Positions 51,656-59,759 of a stretch of 64,000 nt of DNA are shown in pieces. Location: positions 1 through 64,000 of the forward strand of contig JAUNGD010000013.1 of NCBI GenBank assembly GCA_030524705.1, given 5' to 3'. The stretch is from Lachnospiraceae bacterium. GTDB lineage: Bacteria; Bacillota; Clostridia; Lachnospirales; Lachnospiraceae. Below the pieces are notes generated by a model. It made no database searches. It was not told the origin of the DNA and saw nothing but the letters and a program-made list of their open reading frames with translations. Every line of letters begins with the position of its first letter. Positions within the stretch are counted from its first letter, which is position 1. The translations under genes and the position numbers were made by a program.

Positions 51656-53180
51656 TGCCCGTATTCCCTCCTATGTGCGTCATCATCATGCCGACTGTAT
51701 TTTTATCCGCCGTTTTTCCCTCCACAATACCGCTGACCTGTCCGCCGCACAGAACCATAATGCGGTCGCAGAGCTCCAGCAGAACATCCAGATCCTCTCC
51801 GACAAAAATAACCGCCACTCCCTTTTTCTTCTGTTCATTAATCAGATTGTAGATCGTGTAAGAAGAGTTAATATCCAGTCCGCGCACTGCGTATGCCGTC
51901 ATCAGCACGGTGGGAGAGGATGAAATCTCCCGGCCCACCAGAACCTTCTGCACGTTTCCTCCGGACAGCCTTCTTACCGGAGTGGTAATTCCCGGCGTGA
52001 CAACCTCCAGCTCCTCCACCACGGTTTCTGCCAAATGCTTCGGCGCTTTGCGGTCGGTAAACCAGGAATGGCCATTCTGGAAGGAGCGGAGCATCATATT
52101 GGCCGTAAGATCCATATCGCCCACAAGTCCCATACCGAGGCGGTCCTCCGGGACAAAGGAGAGCGCCACGCCCATTTCCTGGATCGCCCGGGGATCCTTA
52201 CCCAGCAGCTCCTCCCGGGTGCCGTCATCCTCAAGATAAGTAATGGTGCCCGATTCCGTCGGCTGCAGTCCGGCAATCGCCTCCAGCAGCTCCTTCTGAC
52301 CGCAGCCGGAAATTCCCGCAATTCCCAGGATTTCACCGCTTCTGGCCGTAAAGCTGACATCTTTCAGCTTCACGACGCCATCCTCGCTGCGGACCGTCAG
52401 GCCCTGGACCTCAAGTCTCGCCCTGGGATTTACCGGCTCCGGCCTCGTTATATTCAAAGAAACCTTATGGCCCACCATCATATTGGTCATCTCGGCGGCG
52501 TTGGTATCCTTCGTCATCATATCCCCGACAAAACAGCCCCGGCGCAAAACGGCAACCCGGTCGGAAAGGCTTTCCACCTCATGCATTTTGTGGGTAATAA
52601 TCACGATCGCTTTTCCGTCATTCCGCATATTTCTCAGCACGGCAAACAGCTTCTCCGTCTCCTGCGGAGTAAGAACAGCAGTGGGCTCGTCCAGAATAAG
52701 GATATCCGCTCCGCGGTAAAGAACCTTTACAATCTCCACCGTCTGCTTCTGAGATACAGACATATTATAAACCTTTTGATTCGGATCAACCTCAAATCCG
52801 TATTTCTGACAAATATCCTGGATCCTTTTGGAAGCCTCTTTCAGATTCAGCTTTCCCTGAAGCCCCAGAACAATATTTTCCGTAGCCGTCAGCACGTCAA
52901 TCAGCTTGAAATGCTGGTGCACCATGCCGATCCCCAACGCATAGGCGTCCTTCGGAGAACGGATGACCGTCTCTTTTCCGTTAATATAAATTTGTCCCTC
53001 ATCCGGGAAATAAATGCCGGAAAGCATGTTCATCAGCGTCGTTTTTCCGCTGCCGTTTTCCCCCAGCAGGGAAAGAATCTCGCCTTTGTAAATATCAAGG
53101 CAGACCTTTTCATTGGCAACCACTGAGCCAAATTTCTTGGTGATATTTTTCATTGTCACCGCAGCCTTTTTGCCTCCCAC
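51645..53180 (-). CDS. Nucleoside-type ABC transporter ATPase (NupO/YufO-like)
   Basis: 511-residue duplicated ATPase. First domain: Walker A GENGSGKTT, VSQKQTVEIVKVLYRGADILILDEPTA. Second domain: GISGCGQKE, signature LSGGNVQKV, then TVLMTAYAVRGLDINSS where the expected Walker B acidic pair and following Pro are missing. Loss of the second site is common in this family, so the first site probably does the hydrolysis. It powers import of the nucleoside bound by the BMP protein upstream. Confidence 0.92.
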   Translation of the reverse strand: MGGKKAAVTMKNITKKFGSVVANEKVCLDIYKGEILSLLGENGSGKTTLMNMLSGIYFPDEGQIYINGKETVIRSPKDAYALGIGMVHQHFKLIDVLTATENIVLGLQGKLNLKEASKRIQDICQKYGFEVDPNQKVYNMSVSQKQTVEIVKVLYRGADILILDEPTAVLTPQETEKLFAVLRNMRNDGKAIVIITHKMHEVESLSDRVAVLRRGCFVGDMMTKDTNAAEMTNMMVGHKVSLNITRPEPVNPRARLEVQGLTVRSEDGVVKLKDVSFTARSGEILGIAGISGCGQKELLEAIAGLQPTESGTITYLEDDGTREELLGKDPRAIQEMGVALSFVPEDRLGMGLVGDMDLTANMMLRSFQNGHSWFTDRKAPKHLAETVVEELEVVTPGITTPVRRLSGGNVQKVLVGREISSSPTVLMTAYAVRGLDINSSYTIYNLINEQKKKGVAVIFVGEDLDVLLELCDRIMVLCGGQVSGIVEGKTADKNTVGMMMTHIGGNTGNEQ

Positions 53181-53277
53181 TCGTATATCCTCCTTTCACA
53201 AAAGCCCCGGGATGTCTTTTGGGCATCCGCAATTTCACGTTTCGTACAGTGTATAGCTTCGTCCGTACACCGCAGGA

Positions 53278-53356
53278 TTTTTTCGTGACATGGGAAAGCC
53301 GGGAACTTTCCTATATCACGAAAAAAGGGCGGTGCGGCAATAAACGCTGCACCGCC
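53278..53356. terminator. Two stem-loops between the BMP and ATPase genes
   Basis: The first is TTTTTTCGTGACATGGGAAAG with CTTTCCTATATCACGAAAAAA (53278-53326), a 20-bp imperfect stem with T-runs at both ends. The second is GGCGGTGC (53328-53335) with GCACCGCC (53349-53356). Placed after the binding-protein gene, they likely cause partial termination, giving more binding protein than membrane components. The first resembles the element at 18750. Confidence 0.7.
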
Positions 53357-53395
53357 TCATAAAATCTTTAATAGCAGTTCAGATCTGTTGTTTAA

Positions 53396-54592
53396 TTAGA
53401 ATACTGTATCCAAAAGGTTGATGCCATCAATCTGGAGGTCAAAGTACGGAGCAGAACGGAATCCCTCTGCGGACTCGTGGAAATAACCGTCCGCTACTGC
53501 CTCGTGGTCTCCTTCATAATCCGGGTCAGCGTCAACGTCTGCCATATAGCTTTCCAGTGTCTCACCATCTACTGTGAAGGTAGCGGTGTCAAATACCTGG
53601 AGTTCTCCTGCTTCCAGCTTTTCTATTGCTTCGTCAATCGCTGCCTGAGTTCCCTCAGCAGCTGCGTTTCCAAGCTCAGACAGAACAACGGAACCTGTAG
53701 CAATATCGCCCGTCCAGTCCGCAGCGATTTCTTCACCATTTACTATACAGCCCATTGCATACTCAAAATACGGAGCCCAGTTGATACTGGAGGATACGAG
53801 GAACGTATTCGGGCATGCGCTTACTGTGCTGCCGTTGTAGGAAACGTTCGGTACACCGGCCGTCTCGCAGGCTGTCGGAGCGCCCATGGAATCTGCATGC
53901 TGGCTGATCACAACGCAGCCGTCCTCGATCAGTTTGTTTGCGCCTTCCTTCTCGGCAGTCTCATCGTACCAGGAACCTGTAAAGGTTACTTCCATCGTAG
54001 CGCTGGGGCATACGGAACGAGCACCCAGGAGGAAGGATGTATAACCGGAAATAACCTCTGCATATGTATAAGCTCCAACGTAGCCAAGCTTAGCTCCGTC
54101 CTCGGTAATATCTCCGTTTGCAATCATTTCATTCAGCTTCAGGCCTGCGGCAATACCTGCCAGGTAACGGCCCTCGTAAATAGAAGCAAATGCGTTGTGG
54201 AAGTTGTCCAGCCCCTCTGTATGTGCCCTTGTACCAGTCGCATGGCAAAACTGTACATCCGGGAATTCACTTGCTGCCTGAATCATGTAATCCTCATGGC
54301 CAAAGCTGTCTGCAAATACAAAGTTGCAGCCCTGGTCTGCCAGCTCACATGCTGCTTCGTAGCACTCCTGGCCTTCCGGGATACCGGTTTTGAAAACATA
54401 CTCAATACCCATGCTCTCGCATGCTTCCTTTGCTGCATTGATGAAGTTCAGATCATAAGTAGAGTTCTCGTCATGCAGGAAGATGAAACCGGCTTTAACA
54501 GTTGTCTCTTCGGCGTTGCTGGCAAAGCTGGTGAACACCCCAAAGGTGAGAACCATAGCTACTGCCAGAAGTAACTTAACACTTTTTTTCAT
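53396..54592 (-). CDS. BMP family nucleoside-binding protein
   Basis: 398 residues from the ATG at 54592 (AAGGAGA upstream). A signal peptide (KKSVKLLLAVAMVLTFGVF) is followed by a mature domain of the BMP/PnrA family: VKAGFIFLHDENSTYDLNFINAA, FVFADSFGHEDYM, and GYVGAYTYAEVISGYTSFLLGA. These proteins bind purine nucleosides for ABC import. Unlike most Firmicute members, no Cys is present in the signal region, so there is no lipoprotein anchor. The guanine riboswitch upstream supports a guanosine-like ligand. The longer upstream frame is riboswitch RNA, not protein. Confidence 0.92.
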   Translation of the reverse strand: MKKSVKLLLAVAMVLTFGVFTSFASNAEETTVKAGFIFLHDENSTYDLNFINAAKEACESMGIEYVFKTGIPEGQECYEAACELADQGCNFVFADSFGHEDYMIQAASEFPDVQFCHATGTRAHTEGLDNFHNAFASIYEGRYLAGIAAGLKLNEMIANGDITEDGAKLGYVGAYTYAEVISGYTSFLLGARSVCPSATMEVTFTGSWYDETAEKEGANKLIEDGCVVISQHADSMGAPTACETAGVPNVSYNGSTVSACPNTFLVSSSINWAPYFEYAMGCIVNGEEIAADWTGDIATGSVVLSELGNAAAEGTQAAIDEAIEKLEAGELQVFDTATFTVDGETLESYMADVDADPDYEGDHEAVADGYFHESAEGFRSAPYFDLQIDGINLLDTVF

Positions 54593-54687
54593 TTCTTTTC
54601 TCCTTCTCTTGAAATATTGTGGTGTCACCGTTAAGCACAACGGCGGCATCGGGACACAGGAAACCAGGTTTTCTGTACCCTGACACC

Positions 54688-54804
54688 AAAAACGCAGATG
54701 TACAAATCCTGTACATCTGCGGACGATCTTCGTATCCACCCAATAGTCGCAACGTAACGGCGTGCGGTAGAAACATCTGGACCATCTCCCCAGACCTATA
54801 TCGG
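54688..54804 (-). ncRNA. Guanine-class purine riboswitch with terminator
   Basis: The aptamer spans 54804-54740. P1 is CCGATA with TATTGG, P2 is TCTGG with CCAGA, and J2/3 reads GTTTCTACC, identical to the consensus. Loop 3 has GCCGTTA and J3/1 is CGACTAT; the C in GACTAT at the position that pairs with the ligand fits guanine rather than adenine. A terminator follows: CGCAGATGTACA and TGTACATCTGCG (54721-54693) then TTTTTGG. Binding of guanine would free the terminator and switch the BMP transporter off. Confidence 0.88.
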
Positions 54805-54821
54805 ACAACACTACTGAATAA

Positions 54822-54850
54822 ATTCTAGCAATTTCGGCAACACTTGTCAA
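54822..54850 (-). promoter_or_regulatory. Promoter of the nucleoside ABC operon
   Basis: Minus-strand TTGACA (54850-54845) and TAGAAT (54827-54822) with a 17-base spacer. Expected start near 54815, about ten bases before riboswitch stem P1. Confidence 0.85.
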
Positions 54851-54954
54851 ACAAAAAGGCCATCGAAAAAAGTTTTTGTAATATCTGTCAAAAAAGTTAT
54901 TTCTACTGTCAAAATGTTAGCAAAAATTAACACCGCAAAATATTCCGATATTTC

Positions 54955-54983
54955 TTGACACATAGTTTTACAAGTGCTAGTAT
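54955..54983 (+). promoter_or_regulatory. Promoter of the hemolysin III gene
   Basis: Plus-strand TTGACA (54955-54960) and TAGTAT (54978-54983) with a 17-base spacer. It is divergent from the nucleoside transporter promoter, with about 105 bp between the two -35 boxes. Confidence 0.82.
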
Positions 54984-55049
54984 TTGCATATACTAAACAT
55001 AGTTTCAAAAACTACATTGTATCTTTTTTTGAATCTGGAGGTGTTTTTT

Positions 55050-55700
55050 ATGACAATAACAATACGAGAACCCGGAAGTGCCATTACACATTTTATCGGA
55101 ATGATGCTGGCAATCTGTGCTTCGGCACCGCTTTTAATCAAAGCCGCCCTGAATTTCGGAGAGGCCGGGATCTTTGCCATGGCAGTCTTTATGACCAGCA
55201 TGGTTCTGCTGTACGGTGCCAGTACACTGTACCATTCTGTCAATCTCAGCGGACGCAGCCTTAAAATCTTCCGCAAGATCGACCATATGATGATTTTTGT
55301 CCTGATCGCCGGATCTTATACACCGGTCTGCCTGCTGGTACTGGAGCCCCAGGCCGGACAGACGCTGCTCGTTGCGGTATGGGCGATCGCTGCCGTGGGC
55401 ATGGTCGTAAAAGCGCTGTGGATCACATGCCCGAAATGGTTTTCTTCTATTTTATATATCGCCATGGGCTGGGCCTGCCTGTCCGTATTCGGTCAGCTTA
55501 TGACCCGGCTGTCCGCTCCGGCCTTCTTCTGGCTGCTGGCCGGAGGTATCCTTTATACCGTGGGAGGCGTCATCTACGCATTGAAGCTGCCAGTCTTCAA
55601 CCAGCTTCACAAAAATTTCGGTTCCCATGAAATATTCCATCTGTTCGTGATGGGCGGGAGCATCTGCCATTTCATCTGCATGTATCAGTATGTCCTTTAA
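55050..55700 (+). CDS. Hemolysin III family (PAQR-like) membrane protein
   Basis: 216 residues from the ATG at 55050 (GGAGG upstream). Seven membrane segments and the family metal motifs are present: SAITHFIGMM near the start, GASTLYHSVN, RKIDHMMIFVLIAGSYTP, and the C-terminal HEIFHLFVMGGSICHF. The His, Asp and Ser residues form a zinc site in PAQR proteins. The name comes from Bacillus cereus hemolysin III; the role in most bacteria is membrane-related but unclear. A monocistronic gene with its own terminator. Confidence 0.92.
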   Translation: MTITIREPGSAITHFIGMMLAICASAPLLIKAALNFGEAGIFAMAVFMTSMVLLYGASTLYHSVNLSGRSLKIFRKIDHMMIFVLIAGSYTPVCLLVLEPQAGQTLLVAVWAIAAVGMVVKALWITCPKWFSSILYIAMGWACLSVFGQLMTRLSAPAFFWLLAGGILYTVGGVIYALKLPVFNQLHKNFGSHEIFHLFVMGGSICHFICMYQYVL

Positions 55701-55739
55701 ATTCCCGGTGCGAAAATATCTGCATTTTCCACAGATAAA

Positions 55740-55784
55740 AATATCTCCAGGGAGGACCTGTAGGGGTGTCCACCTGGAGATATT
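55740..55784. terminator. Bidirectional terminator
   Basis: AATATCTCCAGG and CCTGGAGATATT form a perfect 12-bp stem, with A/T runs on both sides. It separates the plus-strand hemolysin III gene from the minus-strand rpiB operon and can serve both. Confidence 0.88.
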
Positions 55785-55848
55785 ATTTTAATTCGGGTCA
55801 TCCGCCGCTTCAAATTTCCAGATCACTCGTCATTTCAACATACCCGCC

Positions 55849-56286
55849 TCAATGCGCTCTCTCATATTCAAGAATCCGGTCAACCTTCTTACCGGAGCGC
55901 TCATTGTACACATATGTCTCCTTCAGATATGCCTCGATCATAACCTCTGCCTTCTTATTGCCCGTTACCTGGCTGCCGATGGTAATAATATTGCAATTGT
56001 TGCTCAGGCACGCCCGCTGTGCGGAATACACATCTCCTACTACCGCCGCATATGCGCCCTTTACTTTATTCGCTGCCAGCATCACACCAATACCGGTGCC
56101 GCAGAACAGGATGCCCCTGTCATATTTTTTTGCCGCTACTGCCTCTGCCACCTCGATCGCCACATTCGCATAGATTGGATCGTCGCTGCCAAAGTCTGTC
56201 ACTTCATGACCAAGGCTCTCTACAAATGGAATCAACTGCTGTTTAAAAGCCTCTGCGTTCGGATCGCAGCCTATTGCTATTTTCAT
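55849..56286 (-). CDS. rpiB: Ribose-5-phosphate isomerase B family protein
   Basis: 145-residue RpiB/LacAB isomerase, interconverting aldose and ketose phosphates. Landmarks are the N-terminal KIAIGCDPNAEAFK, the active-site Cys in GILFCGTGIGVMLAANK, and NNCNIITIGSQVTG. Last gene of the isomerase-dhaK-dhaL-rpiB operon. In comparable tetrulose and threitol pathways an RpiB homologue isomerises a ketotetrose 4-phosphate made by a DhaK-type kinase, so the substrate may be a short-chain ketose phosphate and not ribose-5-phosphate. Confidence 0.88.
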   Translation of the reverse strand: MKIAIGCDPNAEAFKQQLIPFVESLGHEVTDFGSDDPIYANVAIEVAEAVAAKKYDRGILFCGTGIGVMLAANKVKGAYAAVVGDVYSAQRACLSNNCNIITIGSQVTGNKKAEVMIEAYLKETYVYNERSGKKVDRILEYERAH

Positions 56287-56328
56287 ATAGATATCCTCCT
56301 GTTTCTTTAAACTCCTTCTGTATTTATT

Positions 56329-56967
56329 TTACAGGTTCTCTGCAATTCCGTCAGCCATAGCCTTCAGAATGATACAGCAAGAAACGCTTCCTGCGTCCAG
56401 AACTCCTCTGGAACGCTCTCCGAGACGGCTGGAACGTCCGAATTTTGCTACGAGATCTTTTGTGGACTCCATACCCTTTTCTGCTGCTGCCTTCATTTCT
56501 TCCAATGCCTGTGGAAGGTCTGTTCCTGCCTCTGCTGCACTTTTCAGTGCATCTACTGCCGGTGAAAGCGTGTCTACCAGAGTCTTATCACCCACCTGAG
56601 CCTCTACGATCTCCTGAAGCCCCGCAAGCCCTGCCGCCAGCATATCCCCCAGGTCCTTTACAGAGATCTCATCCAGATCCATACCCGCATCTGCCATATC
56701 CATAAAAATCGTTCCGTAGATCGGGCCCATGGAGCCGCCGATCTGGCTAAACAGAATATTGCCGAGGTTGTCGAGTCCGTCTGCGAAGCTAAACTCTTCC
56801 TCTGCGTACTGCTTCTCAAACAGTGTAAATCCCTTGTTCATATTCATGCCGTGATCGCCGTCACCGATCAGACCATCCACTTCACCAAGATACGCTTTGT
56901 TTTCCTGAATCGCTTTCACCATTTTCATCAGGACCGGATTGCCCTTTTCATTTTTAAATGTACTCAT
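56329..56967 (-). CDS. dhaL: Dihydroxyacetone kinase subunit DhaL
   Basis: 212 residues from the ATG at 56967. This is the nucleotide-binding subunit: IGDGDHGMNMNKGF supplies the Asp residues that bind magnesium-ADP/ATP, and IGGSMGPIYGT and GRSSRLGERSRGVLDAGS complete the site. No dhaM (PTS phosphate donor) gene is present, so the kinase may use ATP directly, as in the fused DhaK/LerK enzymes. Works with DhaK, whose gene lies 76 bp upstream. Confidence 0.9.
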   Translation of the reverse strand: MSTFKNEKGNPVLMKMVKAIQENKAYLGEVDGLIGDGDHGMNMNKGFTLFEKQYAEEEFSFADGLDNLGNILFSQIGGSMGPIYGTIFMDMADAGMDLDEISVKDLGDMLAAGLAGLQEIVEAQVGDKTLVDTLSPAVDALKSAAEAGTDLPQALEEMKAAAEKGMESTKDLVAKFGRSSRLGERSRGVLDAGSVSCCIILKAMADGIAENL

Positions 56968-57043
56968 AATTGCCCCCTGTTTTTTCTTAATACAGGACTG
57001 CCGCACCGGAAAATATCCCGTGCGACATCCCAATGTTTTTATT

Positions 57044-58039
57044 TTAATTCTGGTGCAGTCCCATACAATTTGCCGGCATATCAATCAGCTCTTTCAGCTC
57101 ATCATCCAGCTTCATAACAGTCAGTGTAGCGCCCATCATCTCCAGAGAAGTAAAATAATTTCCTACATAAGCCTTGTGAGTCTTAATGCCCTTCTCCTGC
57201 AGGAGCTGGTCGATCTCATCATAAAGCACATACAGCTCCATAACTGGTGTAGCGCCGAGACCGGAAACAAGTACCACTACTTCGTCTCCCGCTTCAAACG
57301 GATAATCCGGAAGCACAACATCCACCATACGCTTTGCCATATCATGGGCGCTTTCCAGCGGGCAAACCTCGATGCCCGGCTCTCCATGGTGCCCGATACC
57401 TACTTCCATGGTTCCCTCCTTGATCTCAAAATTCGGATGTCCAACTGCCGGAAGCGTACACGGTGTCAGCCCGATGCCTACGCTGCGGGTATTGTCGATG
57501 GCCTTCTGAGCCGCTGCGATAACCTCATCAAGGCTGCCGCCCTTTGCCGCCTTTGCACCGCCGACCTTCCACATCAGAACCTCTCCTGCTACGCCGCGGC
57601 GTTTCTCTCTCTGATCCTTCGGAGCAGATGCAACGTCGTCGTTCGCCACAACCGTCTTAACCGTAATGCCTTCTCTTTTTGCCATCTTGACAGCCATCTT
57701 GACATTCATGTTGTCACCGGAATAGTTTCCGTACAGACAAGCTACACCGTTGCCCTGGTCAGCTGCCTTAAATGCATCCAGAAATGCCGCTGCTGTCGGT
57801 GAAGAACAAATCTCGCCAACTGCGACTGCATCGCACATATTCTGGCCTACGTATCCGATAAATGCCGGCTTATGTCCGGAACCGCCGCCGGTAACCACAC
57901 CGACCTTGCCTTCCGGTATATTTTTGGCCTTTGCTACTCTCGGATTGTCAGTTGCCTCTATAATATCGTTGTGTGCTTTCAAAAAGCCTTTGAGCATCTC
58001 GTCAACAATATTATCCGGATCGTTCAAAATTCTCTGCAT
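57044..58039 (-). CDS. dhaK: Dihydroxyacetone kinase subunit DhaK
   Basis: 331 residues from the ATG at 58039. It is the sugar-binding subunit that attaches dihydroxyacetone or related ketoses through a His. Visible landmarks are VVTGGGSGHKPAFIGYVG, GNYSGDNMNVKMA, the GIGHHGEPGIE motif containing that His, and VVLVSGLGATPVMELY. Being next to a sugar isomerase and an RpiB homologue, it may act on tetruloses or another short ketose. The genes are spaced by 60-76 bp without overlaps. Confidence 0.92.
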   Translation of the reverse strand: MQRILNDPDNIVDEMLKGFLKAHNDIIEATDNPRVAKAKNIPEGKVGVVTGGGSGHKPAFIGYVGQNMCDAVAVGEICSSPTAAAFLDAFKAADQGNGVACLYGNYSGDNMNVKMAVKMAKREGITVKTVVANDDVASAPKDQREKRRGVAGEVLMWKVGGAKAAKGGSLDEVIAAAQKAIDNTRSVGIGLTPCTLPAVGHPNFEIKEGTMEVGIGHHGEPGIEVCPLESAHDMAKRMVDVVLPDYPFEAGDEVVVLVSGLGATPVMELYVLYDEIDQLLQEKGIKTHKAYVGNYFTSLEMMGATLTVMKLDDELKELIDMPANCMGLHQN

Positions 58040-58099
58040 AATTATCCTCTCCTTTTTGTTTTCATTATATACTTTTTTATCACTCTTAACAAGCTTCAA

Positions 58100-59518
58100 T
58101 TAGCTGTACATTTCTACATCAACGTCCAGCATCCTGCAGATCATTTTCAATTCTTCTACGTGGTCTCCATATACTGCATGGCAGTGATTTGCGCCGAAAC
58201 GCTCCAGGAAGATATTGTGATCAAACGGAAGCTTTGCAAATACATGCGGCCACTCCATTGTCGTCAGCTTTTCTCTTTCCTTCGGAAGAGCTACAAACTC
58301 ACATGGGATAATCGTCATGTAATATCTCTCACCCTTCTCACTCTTTCTTCTGCAAAGTCTGGCAATCGTTGCCTGCCCCGGTTTTGTCTGCAGATTTACG
58401 TGACAGCCGCCGCCCGGATATAGATCCAAAGCAGGATACAGAGTGACCTTTGCAAGATTCTCTTTGAAATCATCACTGGCCTCTGCATAATACGTAGATT
58501 GAGATCCACAATTACAGAACTCCATAACCCCGTTCTCCTGGTCCCAGTGGCGTACATCCATAAAGATAGCCGGATCGCCAGTCAGCAGATTAAGAATCTG
58601 CATCGTAAGCGCCGCATCAGAATCTGCTTCACACGCACAGACAAACGGCTTCTTCGGGCCGTCCCAGTCATACGGATCATTTAAGAATGCTGCGCTCAGA
58701 CACTGTGTACAATAATGTGCGCTCATCTCATAATGACATTTTACGCCGATAAAATCAAGCTCATTTTCTTCTATGATCTTTTTCGTAGCTTCATAATGGC
58801 GGATCTGTGTCTTCAGCTTCTCCGGCGTAAAGGAAGTGCCGTTGTATTCAATCTTTCCAACGTTTTCTGTCAGCCAATTGAAAGCCTTCTCCACCTGAGC
58901 CTCCTCTACTTCGTCTGCCTTGCGCACGATTTCAAGCTGGTCGATATGCTCCACATCAACACCGAACTGATCCTGCCACTGCTGCATGGAAACCGTTGAG
59001 CTGTACATGCCGAGGCTCCTTCCGCCAATCAGTCCGTACTTCTGCCCGTTCAGGCGGCTGACTACCTTTGCACACTTTGCAAAAGTAACAATCTTTTCCA
59101 GAACCTCTTTTTCCTTTACATCACCTGCAACACGGAAGTGGTCAATCCCCTCATGATCAAGTCCGCCGCCTGCCGCCAGCATGGATACCATACCAGGCCA
59201 GTCCGGATTGAAGGGCGCTGCTAAAAGGAACGGCCCCTTACCATGCCTGGCTGCAATCACACTGAATACCGGGAACGCAAAAACTCCGTATGCAAAAATG
59301 GTGGCATCCACGCCCTTTGCCTTCAGTTCTTCCGCATATGCCTTTGCCGTTTTATCGCTATGTACAAGATCCTCTGCAACCACCACTTCCACACGTCCGT
59401 CCGCCCGAAGGGCATCTGCAATCGCATTCACCTGAGTCTGTACGATTCCTTTAAGCATTTCATGTGCCGCCGGATCACCATCCGAAAACCCCAAAATACC
59501 AAGTACTGGCTTGTCCAT
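58100..59518 (-). CDS. L-fucose/L-arabinose isomerase family protein
   Basis: 472-residue protein of the fucose/arabinose isomerase fold, which interconverts aldoses and ketoses with a divalent metal. Recognised segments are LGILGFSDGDPAAHEML at the start, GLIGGRSLGMYSS, DFIGVKCHYEMS with acidic residues, ACEADSDAALTMQILNLLTG and the C-terminal GANHCHAVYGDH. First gene of the dhaK-dhaL-rpiB operon. It likely makes the ketose that DhaKL phosphorylates. It is shorter and distinct from the classical FucI (about 590 residues). Substrate not known; no transporter lies beside it. Confidence 0.8.
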   Translation of the reverse strand: MDKPVLGILGFSDGDPAAHEMLKGIVQTQVNAIADALRADGRVEVVVAEDLVHSDKTAKAYAEELKAKGVDATIFAYGVFAFPVFSVIAARHGKGPFLLAAPFNPDWPGMVSMLAAGGGLDHEGIDHFRVAGDVKEKEVLEKIVTFAKCAKVVSRLNGQKYGLIGGRSLGMYSSTVSMQQWQDQFGVDVEHIDQLEIVRKADEVEEAQVEKAFNWLTENVGKIEYNGTSFTPEKLKTQIRHYEATKKIIEENELDFIGVKCHYEMSAHYCTQCLSAAFLNDPYDWDGPKKPFVCACEADSDAALTMQILNLLTGDPAIFMDVRHWDQENGVMEFCNCGSQSTYYAEASDDFKENLAKVTLYPALDLYPGGGCHVNLQTKPGQATIARLCRRKSEKGERYYMTIIPCEFVALPKEREKLTTMEWPHVFAKLPFDHNIFLERFGANHCHAVYGDHVEELKMICRMLDVDVEMYS

Positions 59519-59550
59519 TTTTGTTCCTCCTTTTTTATTTCTCAGCTCAC

Positions 59551-59627
59551 TATTTTCATATATGAAAATATAAATCTCATATATGAAATTATATGTTCAT
59601 AATATCATAGATGACTTTCATTGTCAA
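59551..59627 (-). promoter_or_regulatory. Isomerase-dhaKL-rpiB promoter and operators
   Basis: Minus-strand TTGACA (59627-59622) and TATTAT (59604-59599) lie 17 bases apart; start expected near 59592. Just downstream are two palindromes: TATTTTCATATATGAAAATA (59551-59570, perfect over 20 bp) and a less perfect one around CATATATG at 59578-59585, their centres about 21 bp apart (two helical turns). This suggests cooperative binding by a repressor whose gene is not in the window. Confidence 0.82.
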
Positions 59628-59687
59628 TCTGGTCAATATTTTCCGGAGGATATTTCTAGTCTTTGTGCAAAATTTCCGAACAGCAGC

Positions 59688-59728
59688 AAAATGAAAGAGC
59701 AAGCCGTGCAAACTTGCTCTTTCATTTT
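59688..59728 (-). terminator. holA terminator
   Basis: AAAATGAAAGAGCAAG and CTTGCTCTTTCATTTT form a perfect 16-bp stem with a 9-base loop. The short hairpin TGGGCGGAACGCCCA precedes it. It lies about 30 bp past the holA stop codon and insulates it from the isomerase operon. Confidence 0.88.
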
Positions 59729-59759
59729 GACGTTGGGCGGAACGCCCATCCTTATGTAC

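Noticed and set aside
54593-54850. 86-residue N-terminal extension of the BMP protein
   Set aside because: The sequence is the guanine riboswitch and its terminator; the ATG at 54592 has a proper ribosome site and begins the signal peptide.
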